DNA from: Hungatella sp. UBA4396
GTDB taxonomy: Bacteria; Bacillota; Clostridia; Lachnospirales; Lachnospiraceae
DNA: 64,000 nucleotides
Direction of reading: 5' to 3'
Assembly (NCBI GenBank): GCA_002389905.1
Contig: DGRE01000022.1
Location: forward strand, 70,448-134,447
The first letter of the stretch is position 1, and every line of letters begins with the position of its first letter. The position numbers were made by a program, and so were the translations under genes. The notes under the pieces were generated by a model. The model was not told the origin of the DNA. It worked only from the letters and a program-made list of their open reading frames with translations, and searched no databases. This document shows positions 41,385-50,500 of this stretch, piece after piece.

Positions 41385-42752
41385 TCAGCCTTCCAGAGTT
41401 TCTGTAACGCCTTTAATCAGTTCCTGAGCAGCCTGTGCAGAATCGATTTCACCAGCGCTTAACTTGCCGAATACCTTGTAGTAAACACCGTCAGGGTTGG
41501 CCTTTAAGTCGTTGTGCTCGAACTTGGTGTCAAGAACGAATTTGCTGTAATTCATAACCTTTGTGTTTGCTTCGATGGTGAGAGGATCGCCAAGGTTATT
41601 TTCTTCCAGAATCTTTAAACCTGCTGTAGAACAAGGAATACCTCTTTCTGTAGAGGAAATCTTAACGCCTTCTTCTTCATTTAACAGGAAGTTGATCAGC
41701 ATAGCTGCTTCCTTCGGATGCTTGGAACCGGCAGAAACTGCAAATCCCATGGAAATCTTGGTAAAGCCGCCGTTATAATCGCCCATCTTAACGAATTCGC
41801 CCACTGCAAATTCCTGTCCTGGCTTGTTAACGCTGCCTTCTAATGCGCTCTTGAACTTGGATGCAGCGGAATCCCACTCAAAGATGCCTGCATATTTACC
41901 GTCAATCCATTTTGCATTCTTATCGATAGAGTCAGCCATATCGCCATGAAGAGCTGCGACGGTAGGTGTGACATGCTTTTCTTCCAGACCGGTGATAAAA
42001 TCCATACCGTCCTTGATCTCTTCCTCTGTATAATTTATCTTGCCGTCTTCTACCCAGTTCTTACCGTACTTGGATTCCAGATAGTATACCATTAAAATGA
42101 TACGGTCATACTCTCCAAGTGCCATTGGATACATATCAGGGTCTTTTGCTTCAAATGCTGCACCTGCTGCATAGAGAGAATCCAGGTCAGTAGGAATATC
42201 AACTCCAACCTCTTCAAATGCTGTCTTGTTCCAGTAGAACACACGTCCTGTCAAAGCAATAGGCACTGCCATCAGCTTTCCGTCTTCCTTGCAAAGCTCA
42301 AGGCTCTCCGGTGTAAACTGAGTTAAATCCAGAGCATCGGAGTAGTCCTCCAGGTTTGCAAAAGAAGTTCCGCCCTTGCTGTAGGATTCGATCCAGTTCC
42401 AGTTGATCTGCATGACATCAGCGCTGTTGCCGCCTAAGATATTTAAGGACTGCTTCTCTTCCCAGCCTGTCCATGCGCCATACTCAGGAGTTACTTTTAT
42501 GTTAGGATACTTTTCCTCAAACGCTTTAATTGCTTCCTCTGTTGCGGCATGTCTGGAATCTCCGCCCCACCAGGAAAATGTCAGCTCCACCGGTTCTCCG
42601 GAAGCAGCCGTCTCTCCTGCTGCTGCAGTTGTTCCGTCAGATGCTGCTGCAGTTGTCTGGCTGGTGCTGCCTCCGCCGCCGCCACATGCAGTCAAAGACA
42701 TTGCCATAACAGCCGCCAAGCTCATAGCTGTCCACTGTTTGATTTTTCTCAT
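41385..42752 (-). CDS. Carbohydrate ABC importer substrate-binding lipoprotein
   Basis: The 455-residue family-1 extracellular binding protein has a lipoprotein signal (KQWTAMSLAAVMAMSLTACG, Cys at about 23) and then a Gly/Ser/Thr/Ala tether. Family blocks are ELTFSWWGGDSRHAATEEAI and AMGFAVSAGSKHPKEAAMLI-like sequence. It captures an oligosaccharide outside the cell, most likely an oligogalacturonide or rhamnogalacturonan product judging by the neighbours. It is the first gene of the operon behind the LacI-type operator at 42839. Confidence 0.93.
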   Translation of the reverse strand: MRKIKQWTAMSLAAVMAMSLTACGGGGGSTSQTTAAASDGTTAAAGETAASGEPVELTFSWWGGDSRHAATEEAIKAFEEKYPNIKVTPEYGAWTGWEEKQSLNILGGNSADVMQINWNWIESYSKGGTSFANLEDYSDALDLTQFTPESLELCKEDGKLMAVPIALTGRVFYWNKTAFEEVGVDIPTDLDSLYAAGAAFEAKDPDMYPMALGEYDRIILMVYYLESKYGKNWVEDGKINYTEEEIKDGMDFITGLEEKHVTPTVAALHGDMADSIDKNAKWIDGKYAGIFEWDSAASKFKSALEGSVNKPGQEFAVGEFVKMGDYNGGFTKISMGFAVSAGSKHPKEAAMLINFLLNEEEGVKISSTERGIPCSTAGLKILEENNLGDPLTIEANTKVMNYSKFVLDTKFEHNDLKANPDGVYYKVFGKLSAGEIDSAQAAQELIKGVTETLEG

Positions 42753-42838
42753 TTCTCTCTCTCCTTTTTTCTTTTACCCATTTTGGGATTTTTTAAAGCA
42801 GGTATCAGCATTTATGTTTCTTCATGCTCCGCCTTCTG

Positions 42839-42873
42839 CGTAAGCGCTTACACCACGCTTTTCATTTATTATA
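42839..42873 (-). promoter_or_regulatory. Importer operon promoter element with LacI/cre-like operator
   Basis: CGTAAGCGCTTACA at 42839-42852 holds a perfect GTAAGC-GCTTAC palindrome. A TATAAT -10 on the minus strand lies at 42868-42873, so the site is just after the start of transcription, as at the LacI gene and uxaA. No clear -35 is seen. The site also fits a catabolite-responsive element. Confidence 0.7.
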
Positions 42874-42977
42874 ACATCAATATTTATATAATTCATTTCA
42901 AATACAGCACAAAACATTGCAAATATTGACCTCATATGTTATTATTTTTATATCAACAGATAAGGAGATTGAGATTT

Positions 42978-43847
42978 ATGAAAGTACTTACCTCATATTC
43001 CGAAGGCATTGAGCAGTGTATGAACTCCCGGTCTTTCTCAATTGTCCATCCGCACAAACAAACAGGAGTGGCAGGCAAGCACAGTCACTGCTGCTATGAG
43101 TTTTATTTTTCTCCGGGGGGAGGAAGCACCTTTCTCATAGGGGATAAAAATTACCGGGTGAAGCCGGGAGACTTATTTATGATCAACCAGAATGAAAAGC
43201 ATCAGGCCATTCAAACAGATTCTTCTATTTCCCAGGAAATACTGACCATCTTCATTGATCCCTCTTATCTGGAAAGCATTTCTACGGAGCAGACGGATCT
43301 CACTTACTGCTTCACCCACCGGACCAGACAGTTTTCCCACCGCCTGTCCTTGACTCCGGACCAGCAGCGCAGATTCACCTATTATCTCACCAGGCTTGGG
43401 ACAGAAGGAGGCTTTGGGCAGGATGTGGAGGACCGCTCCGTCTTTTCCCAGCTTATGCTGTTCCTCACAAAATTGGCTGCCGATGCGGCTTCCGGGGAAG
43501 AACTTGGAAAGCACAGGCCCTATTCCAACACAAAGGTGTCGGATATCATTACCTATATTCATTACAACATTGACTCTCAGTTAAGCATTGGGGAAATAGC
43601 CTCTCATTTTTATTTGAGCACCTCCTACCTTTGCAGGCTGTTTAAAAGGGACACCGGCACCACTGTCAATTCCTATATCACCTCCCGCCGGATTGAGCTG
43701 GCACAGACTCTTTTATCAGGCGGATACAGCGTCAATGAAGTTTACAGCATGTGCGGCTTTAATGATTACAGCAACTTTTTCAAGGCTTTTACGAAAAAGG
43801 TGGGAATCTCTCCCAGAAAATATGTACAGAGCAGTTTGAGTGGATAA
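42978..43847 (+). CDS. AraC family transcriptional regulator
   Basis: The 289-residue protein has an N-terminal cupin-like sensing domain (KHSHCCYEFYFSPGGGS and YRVKPGDLFMINQNEKH) and a C-terminal double HTH (SIGEIASHFYLSTSYLCRLF and VNEVYSMCGFNDYSNFFKAF, ending KKVGISPRKY). It is divergent from the sugar importer and convergent with the GH105 gene, so it most likely activates the pectin importer or hydrolase genes. ATG at 42978 has AAGGAG ten bases upstream. Confidence 0.9.
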   Translation: MKVLTSYSEGIEQCMNSRSFSIVHPHKQTGVAGKHSHCCYEFYFSPGGGSTFLIGDKNYRVKPGDLFMINQNEKHQAIQTDSSISQEILTIFIDPSYLESISTEQTDLTYCFTHRTRQFSHRLSLTPDQQRRFTYYLTRLGTEGGFGQDVEDRSVFSQLMLFLTKLAADAASGEELGKHRPYSNTKVSDIITYIHYNIDSQLSIGEIASHFYLSTSYLCRLFKRDTGTTVNSYITSRRIELAQTLLSGGYSVNEVYSMCGFNDYSNFFKAFTKKVGISPRKYVQSSLSG

Positions 43848-43853
43848 AGCTTT

Positions 43854-43896
43854 GGGGATTGGAATGCCTTTTGGCAGCATTCCAATCCCCTTTTTT
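43854..43896. terminator. Terminator between the AraC and GH105 genes
   Basis: GGGGATTGGAATGC (43854-43867) pairs perfectly with GCATTCCAATCCCC (43877-43890) and TTTTTT follows on the plus strand. It lies between convergent genes. Confidence 0.9.
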
Positions 43897-45032
43897 CATC
43901 CTTTATATTCCCAGCCGGTCCTTCTCATTTCCGTGTAGGCAAGAAGGAAGGGGCCTACCCCTTTGGCATCGTCCTTTACAATGGGCTCTGACATGTAGTA
44001 CTCATAAGTCCCGTCTCTCCGGTCTTTTCCTCCAAGTCCGGCCACCAGACAGATTCCGTCAAGGCTCATATTTCCTTCTTCCAGACTGAGGTATTTACGG
44101 CAGATTCCCTCAAAGGCTTTTTTTCCATAGGCTTCATAAGACTGATCCAGATAACCAAGACGCACTCCTTTTAAGATGGCATAGGAGAAAATGGCGCTTC
44201 CGCTGGTCTCCAGATAATTTCTGTCCATACCGCCTAAGTTGACCACCTGATACCACATGCCGCTTTCATCCTGGTATTTGATCATGGAATCGATTAAGTC
44301 CTTAAAGGCTTCCTCCATTCTCTTTAAAGGCTCCTGATCCTCTTTCCCTGCCTTGTCCATGGTGTCCAATAAAGCCATGGAGTACCAGCCTAAGGCTCTC
44401 AGCCAGAAATTCTGGGACAGGCCCGTCACCTTGTCGCACCAGAACATTTCCCTGGAGGAATCGTAGGCGTGGTAATAAAGTCCTGTTTCAGAATCCCGCA
44501 TGTGCGTTACCACACTATCAAACTGACTGTATATGTCAGGGCAGTTTTTCCTGTTATGGAACCGGGCTTCATATTCCATGTAAAAGGGCTGGCACATGTA
44601 AAGCCCGTCAAGCCATACCTGATTGGGATATATATTTTTATGCCAAAAGTTTCCTTCTTTGGTTGTGGGCATTTTTTCAATCTGGCTGTAGACCAGGTCA
44701 ATAGCCTTCCGGTATTTTTCTTTTCCTGTCAGGTCGTAAAGTTCAAACAGGGTCTTTCCTGCATTGACGTTGTCGATGTTCAGTTCATCCACATCATAGC
44801 CGTCAATGGTACCGTCCTCTCTCACCCGGAAATCAATAAATGTGTCGGCAAATTCCAGATATTTTAAGTCCTGGGTTATGGCGTACATCTCCAGAATGGC
44901 CTTGATCATACAGCCGTCAATGTAATTCCAGCCCGCCTTTTCTCCCTGAAGAATCTTCTCAATGTTCCATACCGGACGGTCCGGTGTGCTCTTTTCCATC
45001 AGTTCATTGATATACCTTTCAATTACATCCAT
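43896..45032 (-). CDS. Glycoside hydrolase family 105 unsaturated rhamnogalacturonyl hydrolase
   Basis: The 378-residue protein is an alpha/alpha six-hairpin enzyme of the YteR/YesR type. NQVWLDGLYMCQPFYMEYEA near residue 137 holds the catalytic Asp, and later blocks include LGWYSMALLDT, MWYQVVNLGG and LETSGSAIFSYAILKG. It hydrates the double bond of unsaturated rhamnogalacturonan disaccharides left by lyases, releasing rhamnose. There is no signal peptide, so it acts in the cytoplasm after import. It completes the pectin degradation set of this island. Confidence 0.93.
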   Translation of the reverse strand: MDVIERYINELMEKSTPDRPVWNIEKILQGEKAGWNYIDGCMIKAILEMYAITQDLKYLEFADTFIDFRVREDGTIDGYDVDELNIDNVNAGKTLFELYDLTGKEKYRKAIDLVYSQIEKMPTTKEGNFWHKNIYPNQVWLDGLYMCQPFYMEYEARFHNRKNCPDIYSQFDSVVTHMRDSETGLYYHAYDSSREMFWCDKVTGLSQNFWLRALGWYSMALLDTMDKAGKEDQEPLKRMEEAFKDLIDSMIKYQDESGMWYQVVNLGGMDRNYLETSGSAIFSYAILKGVRLGYLDQSYEAYGKKAFEGICRKYLSLEEGNMSLDGICLVAGLGGKDRRDGTYEYYMSEPIVKDDAKGVGPFLLAYTEMRRTGWEYKG

Positions 45033-45175
45033 TTGTTTTCCTCTCCTCGCTTTTATCTTTACAGACTGCTATCAGCATAACCGGAAATGGGTTTATTGTC
45101 AAATCCTCTTGAAATTTCTCCATAAAAGGGGATTGATTTCTTCTTTTTCAGAAACCAGCTATTTTCAGAAATGAC

Positions 45176-45314
45176 TTGAATTTGGAACAGAAATTGATTA
45201 TAATAGAAATATAAAAGAAAGCACCCACTCCAAATGTGGAGGCTCCCAGAATAATACTTAAATGTCCTTATGGACACCGCTCATCCTGTGGCCGACAGGG
45301 TGAGCATTTTATTT
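45176..45314 (+). ncRNA. Antisense RNA of a type I toxin-antitoxin-like unit
   Basis: TTGAAT (45176-45181) and TATAAT (45199-45204) are 17 bases apart and predict a transcript from about 45211. It ends at a terminator: GCTCATCCTGT pairs with ACAGGGTGAGC (45279-45305), then TTTTATTT. The RNA of about 100 nt overlaps the 3' end of the small toxin-like gene on the other strand by a few bases. This is the layout of RatA/TxpA-type systems. No other gene lies in 45033-45175. Confidence 0.7.
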
Positions 45315-45425
45315 CTTCTTGTTTCTCTTATCGAGAAAGGCAAGAAACGCTACAATCAAGCCGCCAAAGGATATCAGCAAAGCTAATATCCCGATAAAAA
45401 TCGTAATGACTTCATATGCTGTCGT
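45309..45425 (-). CDS. Holin-like toxin (type I), start codon ACG in place of ATG
   Basis: The 38-codon frame reads TTAYEVITIFIGILALLISF, then GGLIVAFLAFLDKRNKKK. It has one hydrophobic helix and a basic tail, typical of the clostridial/bacillal putative holin-like toxins (PF16935). The first codon, expected to be ATG (family MTTYE), is ACG at 45423-45425 behind AGGAAAG. No in-frame ATG or GTG replaces it. It may be a silenced toxin or one translated weakly from ACG. A cis antisense RNA lies at its 3' end. Confidence 0.7.
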   Translation of the reverse strand, partial: TTAYEVITIFIGILALLISFGGLIVAFLAFLDKRNKKK

Positions 45426-45589
45426 GAGTGCTTTCCTGATTTTATTCTACTACAGGAACTGGTGTTCTGCAATCTTATTTTTATAAAATCACCGGCTTGA
45501 TAACACTTTTACCAGTCGGGCTGGTTTCATTTTTTCAGATGACTAATCCACCTGAACAACACCTCCCACACGAAAGGGTAAAAAATACC

Positions 45590-46426
45590 ATGAAACAATT
45601 TACACTGGAAATTTTAATTACAGAGAAACAGGCCGGGCAAAAAAAGCTGACTCCTCCCGCCTCTTTAACTGCCTACCTTCTGGATTCCATCTCCGTAGCC
45701 CCTGACCGCCTTCGCCCGGCAGTGGTCATCTGTCCGGGCGGCGGCTACGGCCGCTTGTCAGACCGGGAAGGAGAGCCTGTTGCCGCTCAATTTCTATCCA
45801 TGGGCTGCCACGTTTTCATCCTCCGCTACAGCATAGCGCCTGATTGCTTCCCTTACCCTCAGATGGAACTGGCTTCCGCCATGTCCCATATCCGGTCCCA
45901 CGCTCTGGAATGGCAGATCGATCCCGGTAAAATCATTGTGGCCGGGTTCTCAGCCGGAGGCCATCTGGCATGCAGTCTGGGCGCATTCTGGAACCGGGAA
46001 TTCCTTTACGGCCCCTTAAACCTAGACCCAAAATCCATTGGCCCGGACGGCATGATTCTCTCCTATCCGGTCATTACCTCAGGGCCCCGCTGCCATGCCG
46101 GCTCCTTTCAAAACCTGCTGGGAGAAAAAGCAGGGGATGATGCCCTTCGCCACCTTGTTTCCCTGGAGCATCAAGTGGGATCACACACACCCAAGACCTT
46201 TTTATGGCACACCTCTACCGATGATTCTGTCCCCGTAAAAAACAGCCTTCTTCTGGCAGACGCATTAACAAGCCATGGAGTCAACATAGAAATGCACATC
46301 TATCCCACCGGCTGCCACGGCCTGTCCCTGGCGACCAGAGAGGTTTCCGGAGAAGACGGACGGTATATAGAGCCTCAGTGCCAGAACTGGATTTCCCTGG
46401 CAAAAACATGGCTGGAATGCTTCTGA
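45590..46426 (+). CDS. Alpha/beta hydrolase, acetyl esterase-like
   Basis: The 278-residue protein has the alpha/beta hydrolase core with PAVVICPGGGYGRLSDREGE (HGGG-type oxyanion region) near residue 45, the nucleophile in VAGFSAGGHLACSLG, and Asp and His in TSTDDSVPVKNS and YPTGCHGLSLAT. This resembles the BD-FAE/acetyl-xylan-esterase group. It lies next to the pectin island and could remove acetyl or methyl esters from pectin fragments. The ATG at 45590 is chosen because similarity begins there; the frame is open to 45497. No signal peptide. Confidence 0.88.
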   Translation: MKQFTLEILITEKQAGQKKLTPPASLTAYLLDSISVAPDRLRPAVVICPGGGYGRLSDREGEPVAAQFLSMGCHVFILRYSIAPDCFPYPQMELASAMSHIRSHALEWQIDPGKIIVAGFSAGGHLACSLGAFWNREFLYGPLNLDPKSIGPDGMILSYPVITSGPRCHAGSFQNLLGEKAGDDALRHLVSLEHQVGSHTPKTFLWHTSTDDSVPVKNSLLLADALTSHGVNIEMHIYPTGCHGLSLATREVSGEDGRYIEPQCQNWISLAKTWLECF

Positions 46427-46456
46427 ATATCATCCAAAAACGTCCATACACAATAC

Positions 46457-46509
46457 AAAAAAAGCGTAACACTCAGAAGACCAAAGTCTCCCGTGTGTTA
46501 CGCTTTTTC
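46457..46509. terminator. Bidirectional terminator between esterase and pfkA
   Basis: AAAAAGCGTAACAC pairs with GTGTTACGCTTTTT, with A and T runs on the outer sides, so it can stop transcripts from both convergent genes. Confidence 0.9.
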
Positions 46510-46550
46510 TGAAATTTATTATAACATCAATCCATATACACCCAAACAGC

Positions 46551-47525
46551 CTACCGCACAAGCATCTTGCAAATCCTGAACTGGTCGTCAGGGATGTCCT
46601 TGGTCATGCTAAGAGCCTCCTGGATATCAAAGTCAACGTATTCCCCATTCTTATATCCTACCACACGGTTGCTCTTGCCTTCGCAAAGAAGCTCTGCGGC
46701 CCTTGCGCCCATAATGGAAGCATAGACACGGTCCTTGCAGGTAGGCGCTCCGCCTCTCTGCATGTGGCCCAGGATAGTAGCTCTGGTTTCAATACCTGTA
46801 GCAGCCTCAACCCTCTTTGCCATGGAAGTGGAATGTCCGATTCCTTCGGCATTGATGATGATGTGATGCTTCTTTCCCCTCTTCCGGTTTTCAATGATCC
46901 GGTTAATAAGGGCCTGCTCGTCACCGTCATACCTCTCCGGCAGAAGAATATCCTCCGCACCGTTTGCAAAGCCGCACCAAAGGGCAATATAGCCTGCGTT
47001 GCGCCCCATTACCTCGATAATGCTGCAGCGCTCATGGGAGGTTGATGTATCCCGCACCCGGTCAATGGCTTCCATGGCCGTATTGACAGCCGTATCAAAG
47101 CCAATGGTATAATCAGTGCAGGCAATATCCAAATCAATGGTTCCGGGAAGTGCGATGGTATTGATTCCAAGAGCAGACAGCTTTCCGGCACCGCGGAAGG
47201 AACCGTCTCCTCCGATTACCACCATGCCGTCAATGTTGTGCTTCTTGCAGACCTCGGCACCCTTTTTCTGGCCTTCCACAGTGGTAAACTCCTGGCATCT
47301 GGCCGTATAAAGAATGGTTCCGCCTCTGTGGATGATATCGGATACACTTCTGCTGTTCATATCCACAATCTCTTCCTGCAGAAGACCTGCATATCCCCTC
47401 ATAACTCCCTTAACTTCCAGGCCCTTGTGGATTGCAGTCCTGACAACAGCACGGATTGCAGCGTTCATGCCCGGAGCATCGCCGCCGCTGGTTAATATGC
47501 CGATCGTCTTTACATGTTTTGCCAT
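46551..47525 (-). CDS. pfkA: ATP-dependent 6-phosphofructokinase
   Basis: The 324-residue enzyme phosphorylates fructose-6-phosphate in glycolysis. The ATP loop is ILTSGGDAPGMNAAIRAVV, the nucleotide site VVIGGDGSFRGAG near residue 103 (Gly marks ATP, not pyrophosphate, use), and the catalytic site LPGTIDLDIACTDYTIGF, with Leu in place of Asn in TIDND, a variant common in this family branch. AGGAGG eight bases before the ATG at 47525 decides the start. It lies after dnaE on the same strand. Confidence 0.96.
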   Translation of the reverse strand: MAKHVKTIGILTSGGDAPGMNAAIRAVVRTAIHKGLEVKGVMRGYAGLLQEEIVDMNSRSVSDIIHRGGTILYTARCQEFTTVEGQKKGAEVCKKHNIDGMVVIGGDGSFRGAGKLSALGINTIALPGTIDLDIACTDYTIGFDTAVNTAMEAIDRVRDTSTSHERCSIIEVMGRNAGYIALWCGFANGAEDILLPERYDGDEQALINRIIENRKRGKKHHIIINAEGIGHSTSMAKRVEAATGIETRATILGHMQRGGAPTCKDRVYASIMGARAAELLCEGKSNRVVGYKNGEYVDFDIQEALSMTKDIPDDQFRICKMLVR

Positions 47526-47589
47526 AGTAGTTTCCTCCTGATTTATGGATATCAATATTGAGAGCTTCTTAGTACATACAGATGTTATT

Positions 47590-50500
47590 CTAATTCATTT
47601 TGCCAATCTTTTCAAGTTTTTTTTCTACGAGTTTGACATTCTTTTCACCAAGTTTCTTTGTCAAAGCATCCACAAGAGTTCCCGATGCATCCACATTCCG
47701 GTTGGAGGGAAGAACCTTTTTGGCCCTCTCTTTTTCCAGATAAATGATAACGCAGTCATGGCCTTCTGATTCCTTTAAGTCCTCAAAGATTTCCTTTTCC
47801 GCCGCCATATAAGCCTCTTTATCAGGAAACTTCAGCCAAAGCTCCTTGGGAAGAAGGGTAAACGGCACCACTCTCTCACAGATCAGCTTTCCAACCGGGT
47901 CCTCTCCAATGGAAGCCCTTCCCTGTATGAACACCTTGGAATCCTCCACAAACAGCTCCCGTTTGCTTTCATAGTCCTTGGGAAATACGATTACCTCTAC
48001 AGATCCTGCCAGATCCTCTAAGGTGATAAACGCCATCATCTTGTTATTTCTGGTAGTCTTCACCGTTTTTCCCGTAATCATGCCTCCAATAGTCACATAG
48101 GAGCCGTCGGCCACATTGGCCTTTTCCGTCTCCTCATCCACCAGAAAATCAACGGAAACCGCAGTAATGTTATTTCTCCAGGTGGATTCATAAGCCTCCA
48201 TGGGATGGCCGCTTAAATAGATTCCCAGAGTCTCCTTTTCAAAGGCCAGAAGGTCTTCCTTTAAAAATTCTCCCACATCGGGAAATGTCACCTGGAACCG
48301 GCTTTTTTCCTCATCCCCTGCAATATCAAACAAGGTTATCTGCCCTTCCATGGTGTTTTTCCGCTCCTTGCTCCTCTGCTCTAAAAGCTCAGGCGCAACT
48401 AAAAGCTTCTGCTTTCTGGTTCCCGGAAGAGTATCCAAAGCCCCTGATTTGATGAAGTTTTCCAGAGTCCTTTTATTGACCTCTTTATTGCTCATCCGGT
48501 CAATAAAGTCCTCCAGATCGTGAAACATTCCGTTCTGCTCCCGCTCTGCCACAATCAGCTCCACCACCGACCTTCCAACGCTCTTAATGGCAGAAAGGCC
48601 ATACCGGATAAATTTGCCTGATACGGAAAACCCGCTTTCCCCTTCGTTGATATCCGGAGGCAGGATGGAAATCCCCATCTGCTTGCAGCTTAAAATGTAC
48701 TCTGAAACCTTTGACACATTGTCCATCACAGAGGTTAAAAGGGCCGCCATAAACTCCTGGGGATAATAATATTTCAGATAAGCGGTCTGGTAGGAAACCA
48801 CTGCATAAGCCGCCGCATGGGACTTATTAAAGGCGTATTTGGCAAAATCAATCATCTCATCGTAGATGTGATTGGCTGTCTTTTCATCAATCCCATTGGA
48901 AACACAGCCTGCTACTCCTTCTTCCGGGTTTCCATAGACAAAGTTTTGACGCTCCTTTTCCATGACAGAAGTCTTTTTCTTTGACATGGCTCTGCGCACT
49001 AAATCGCTTCGGGCCATGGTATAGCCTGCCAGATCCCTTACGATCTGCATCACCTGCTCCTGGTACACAATACAGCCGTGAGTAGGCTTTAAAATATGCT
49101 CTAACTGGGGGCAGTCATAGGTGATGGAGGTCCGGTCATTCTTCCCCCGCAAATACTTGGGAATAAAGTCCATGGGACCGGGGCGGTAAAGGGAGATTCC
49201 CGCAATAATATCCTCCAGGCTTTCGGGCTTTAACTCCTTCATAAAGCTTTTCATGCCTGAGCTTTCCAGCTGGAACACGCCGTCATCTCTTCCGGTTCCG
49301 ACAGAATCCAGCACTGCCTTGTCATTGTAATCAATATTGTCCAGATCCAGAACCAGGTTTCTGTTTTTCTCTATGGCTTTCACTGCATTCTGGATAACAG
49401 TCAGGGTACGAAGGCCCAGAAAGTCCATCTTTAAAAGCCCCAGCTCTTCCAGGGTAGTCATGGTAAACTGAGTGGTAATGGTTCCGTCTGCACCTTTTGA
49501 AAGGGGAACGTATTCATCCACGGAAGCCTGGCTGATGACCACTCCGGCAGCATGCATGGAGGTATGCCTGGGAAGCCCCTCCAGACGCATGGACATGTCG
49601 ATTAAGTACTTTACCTCGGGATCTTCATTGTAGGCATTTCGCAGGTCAGGGCTCTGTTTAAGCGCCTTTTCCAGGGTCATGCCAAGATCTCTTGGAATCA
49701 TCTTTGCAATGGCGTCACAGCGGGCATAAGGCATGTCCAGCACCCTTCCCACATCCCTCACCACACCCTTTGCAGCCAGAGTACCGAAGGTGACGATCTG
49801 AACCACCCGGTCCTTTCCGTATTTCTGGACCACATAGTCAATGACTTCCTGACGCCGTTCAAAGCAGAAGTCAATATCAATATCAGGCATGGACACACGT
49901 TCCGGATTCAGGAAACGCTCAAACAGCAGGTTATAAGGAACGGGATCAATGTTAGTGATTCCCAGACAGTAAGAAACAAGGCTTCCTGCCGCAGACCCAC
50001 GCCCCGGTCCAACAATAATGTCCTGGGATCTGGCATAGTGAATGAAATCCCACACAATGAGAAAATAGTCCACGTATCCCATGGTATGTATGACTTCCAG
50101 CTCATAATCCAGCCGTTTCTTTAACTCCTGATCCGCATCCGGATAATGATGTTCAAAGCCTTCCCGGCAAAGCTTGTTTAAATAAGACCAGGAATCATAG
50201 CCTTCCGGCACCTCATACTTGGGCAGCTTGGTCACGCCAAACTCAATCTCCACATTGCAGCGCTCTGCAATTTTATGCGTGTTGTCAATGGCCTCTGAGG
50301 CATAGGAGAAAAGCTTTCTCATCTCTTCCTCAGACTTACAGTAATACTGGCCGCCTTCATAGCGCATCCGGTTTTCATCGGTCACCTTTTTTCCGGTCTG
50401 GATGCAAAGCAGCAGATCGTGAGGCGTGGCATCCTCTGCAAAGGTATAGTGTATATCATTGGTGGCCACCAGTTCAATTCCAGTCTCCCCGCTCATTCGG

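Noticed and set aside
45059..45277. Minus-strand open frame of 72 codons over the antisense RNA promoter
   Set aside because: It overlaps a strong promoter and RNA on the other strand, has no ribosome site, and encodes no recognisable protein.
47100..47150. TIDLDI in place of TIDND in phosphofructokinase, as a lost active-site residue
   Set aside because: The catalytic Asp residues are kept and this variant seems usual in the Lachnospiraceae branch.
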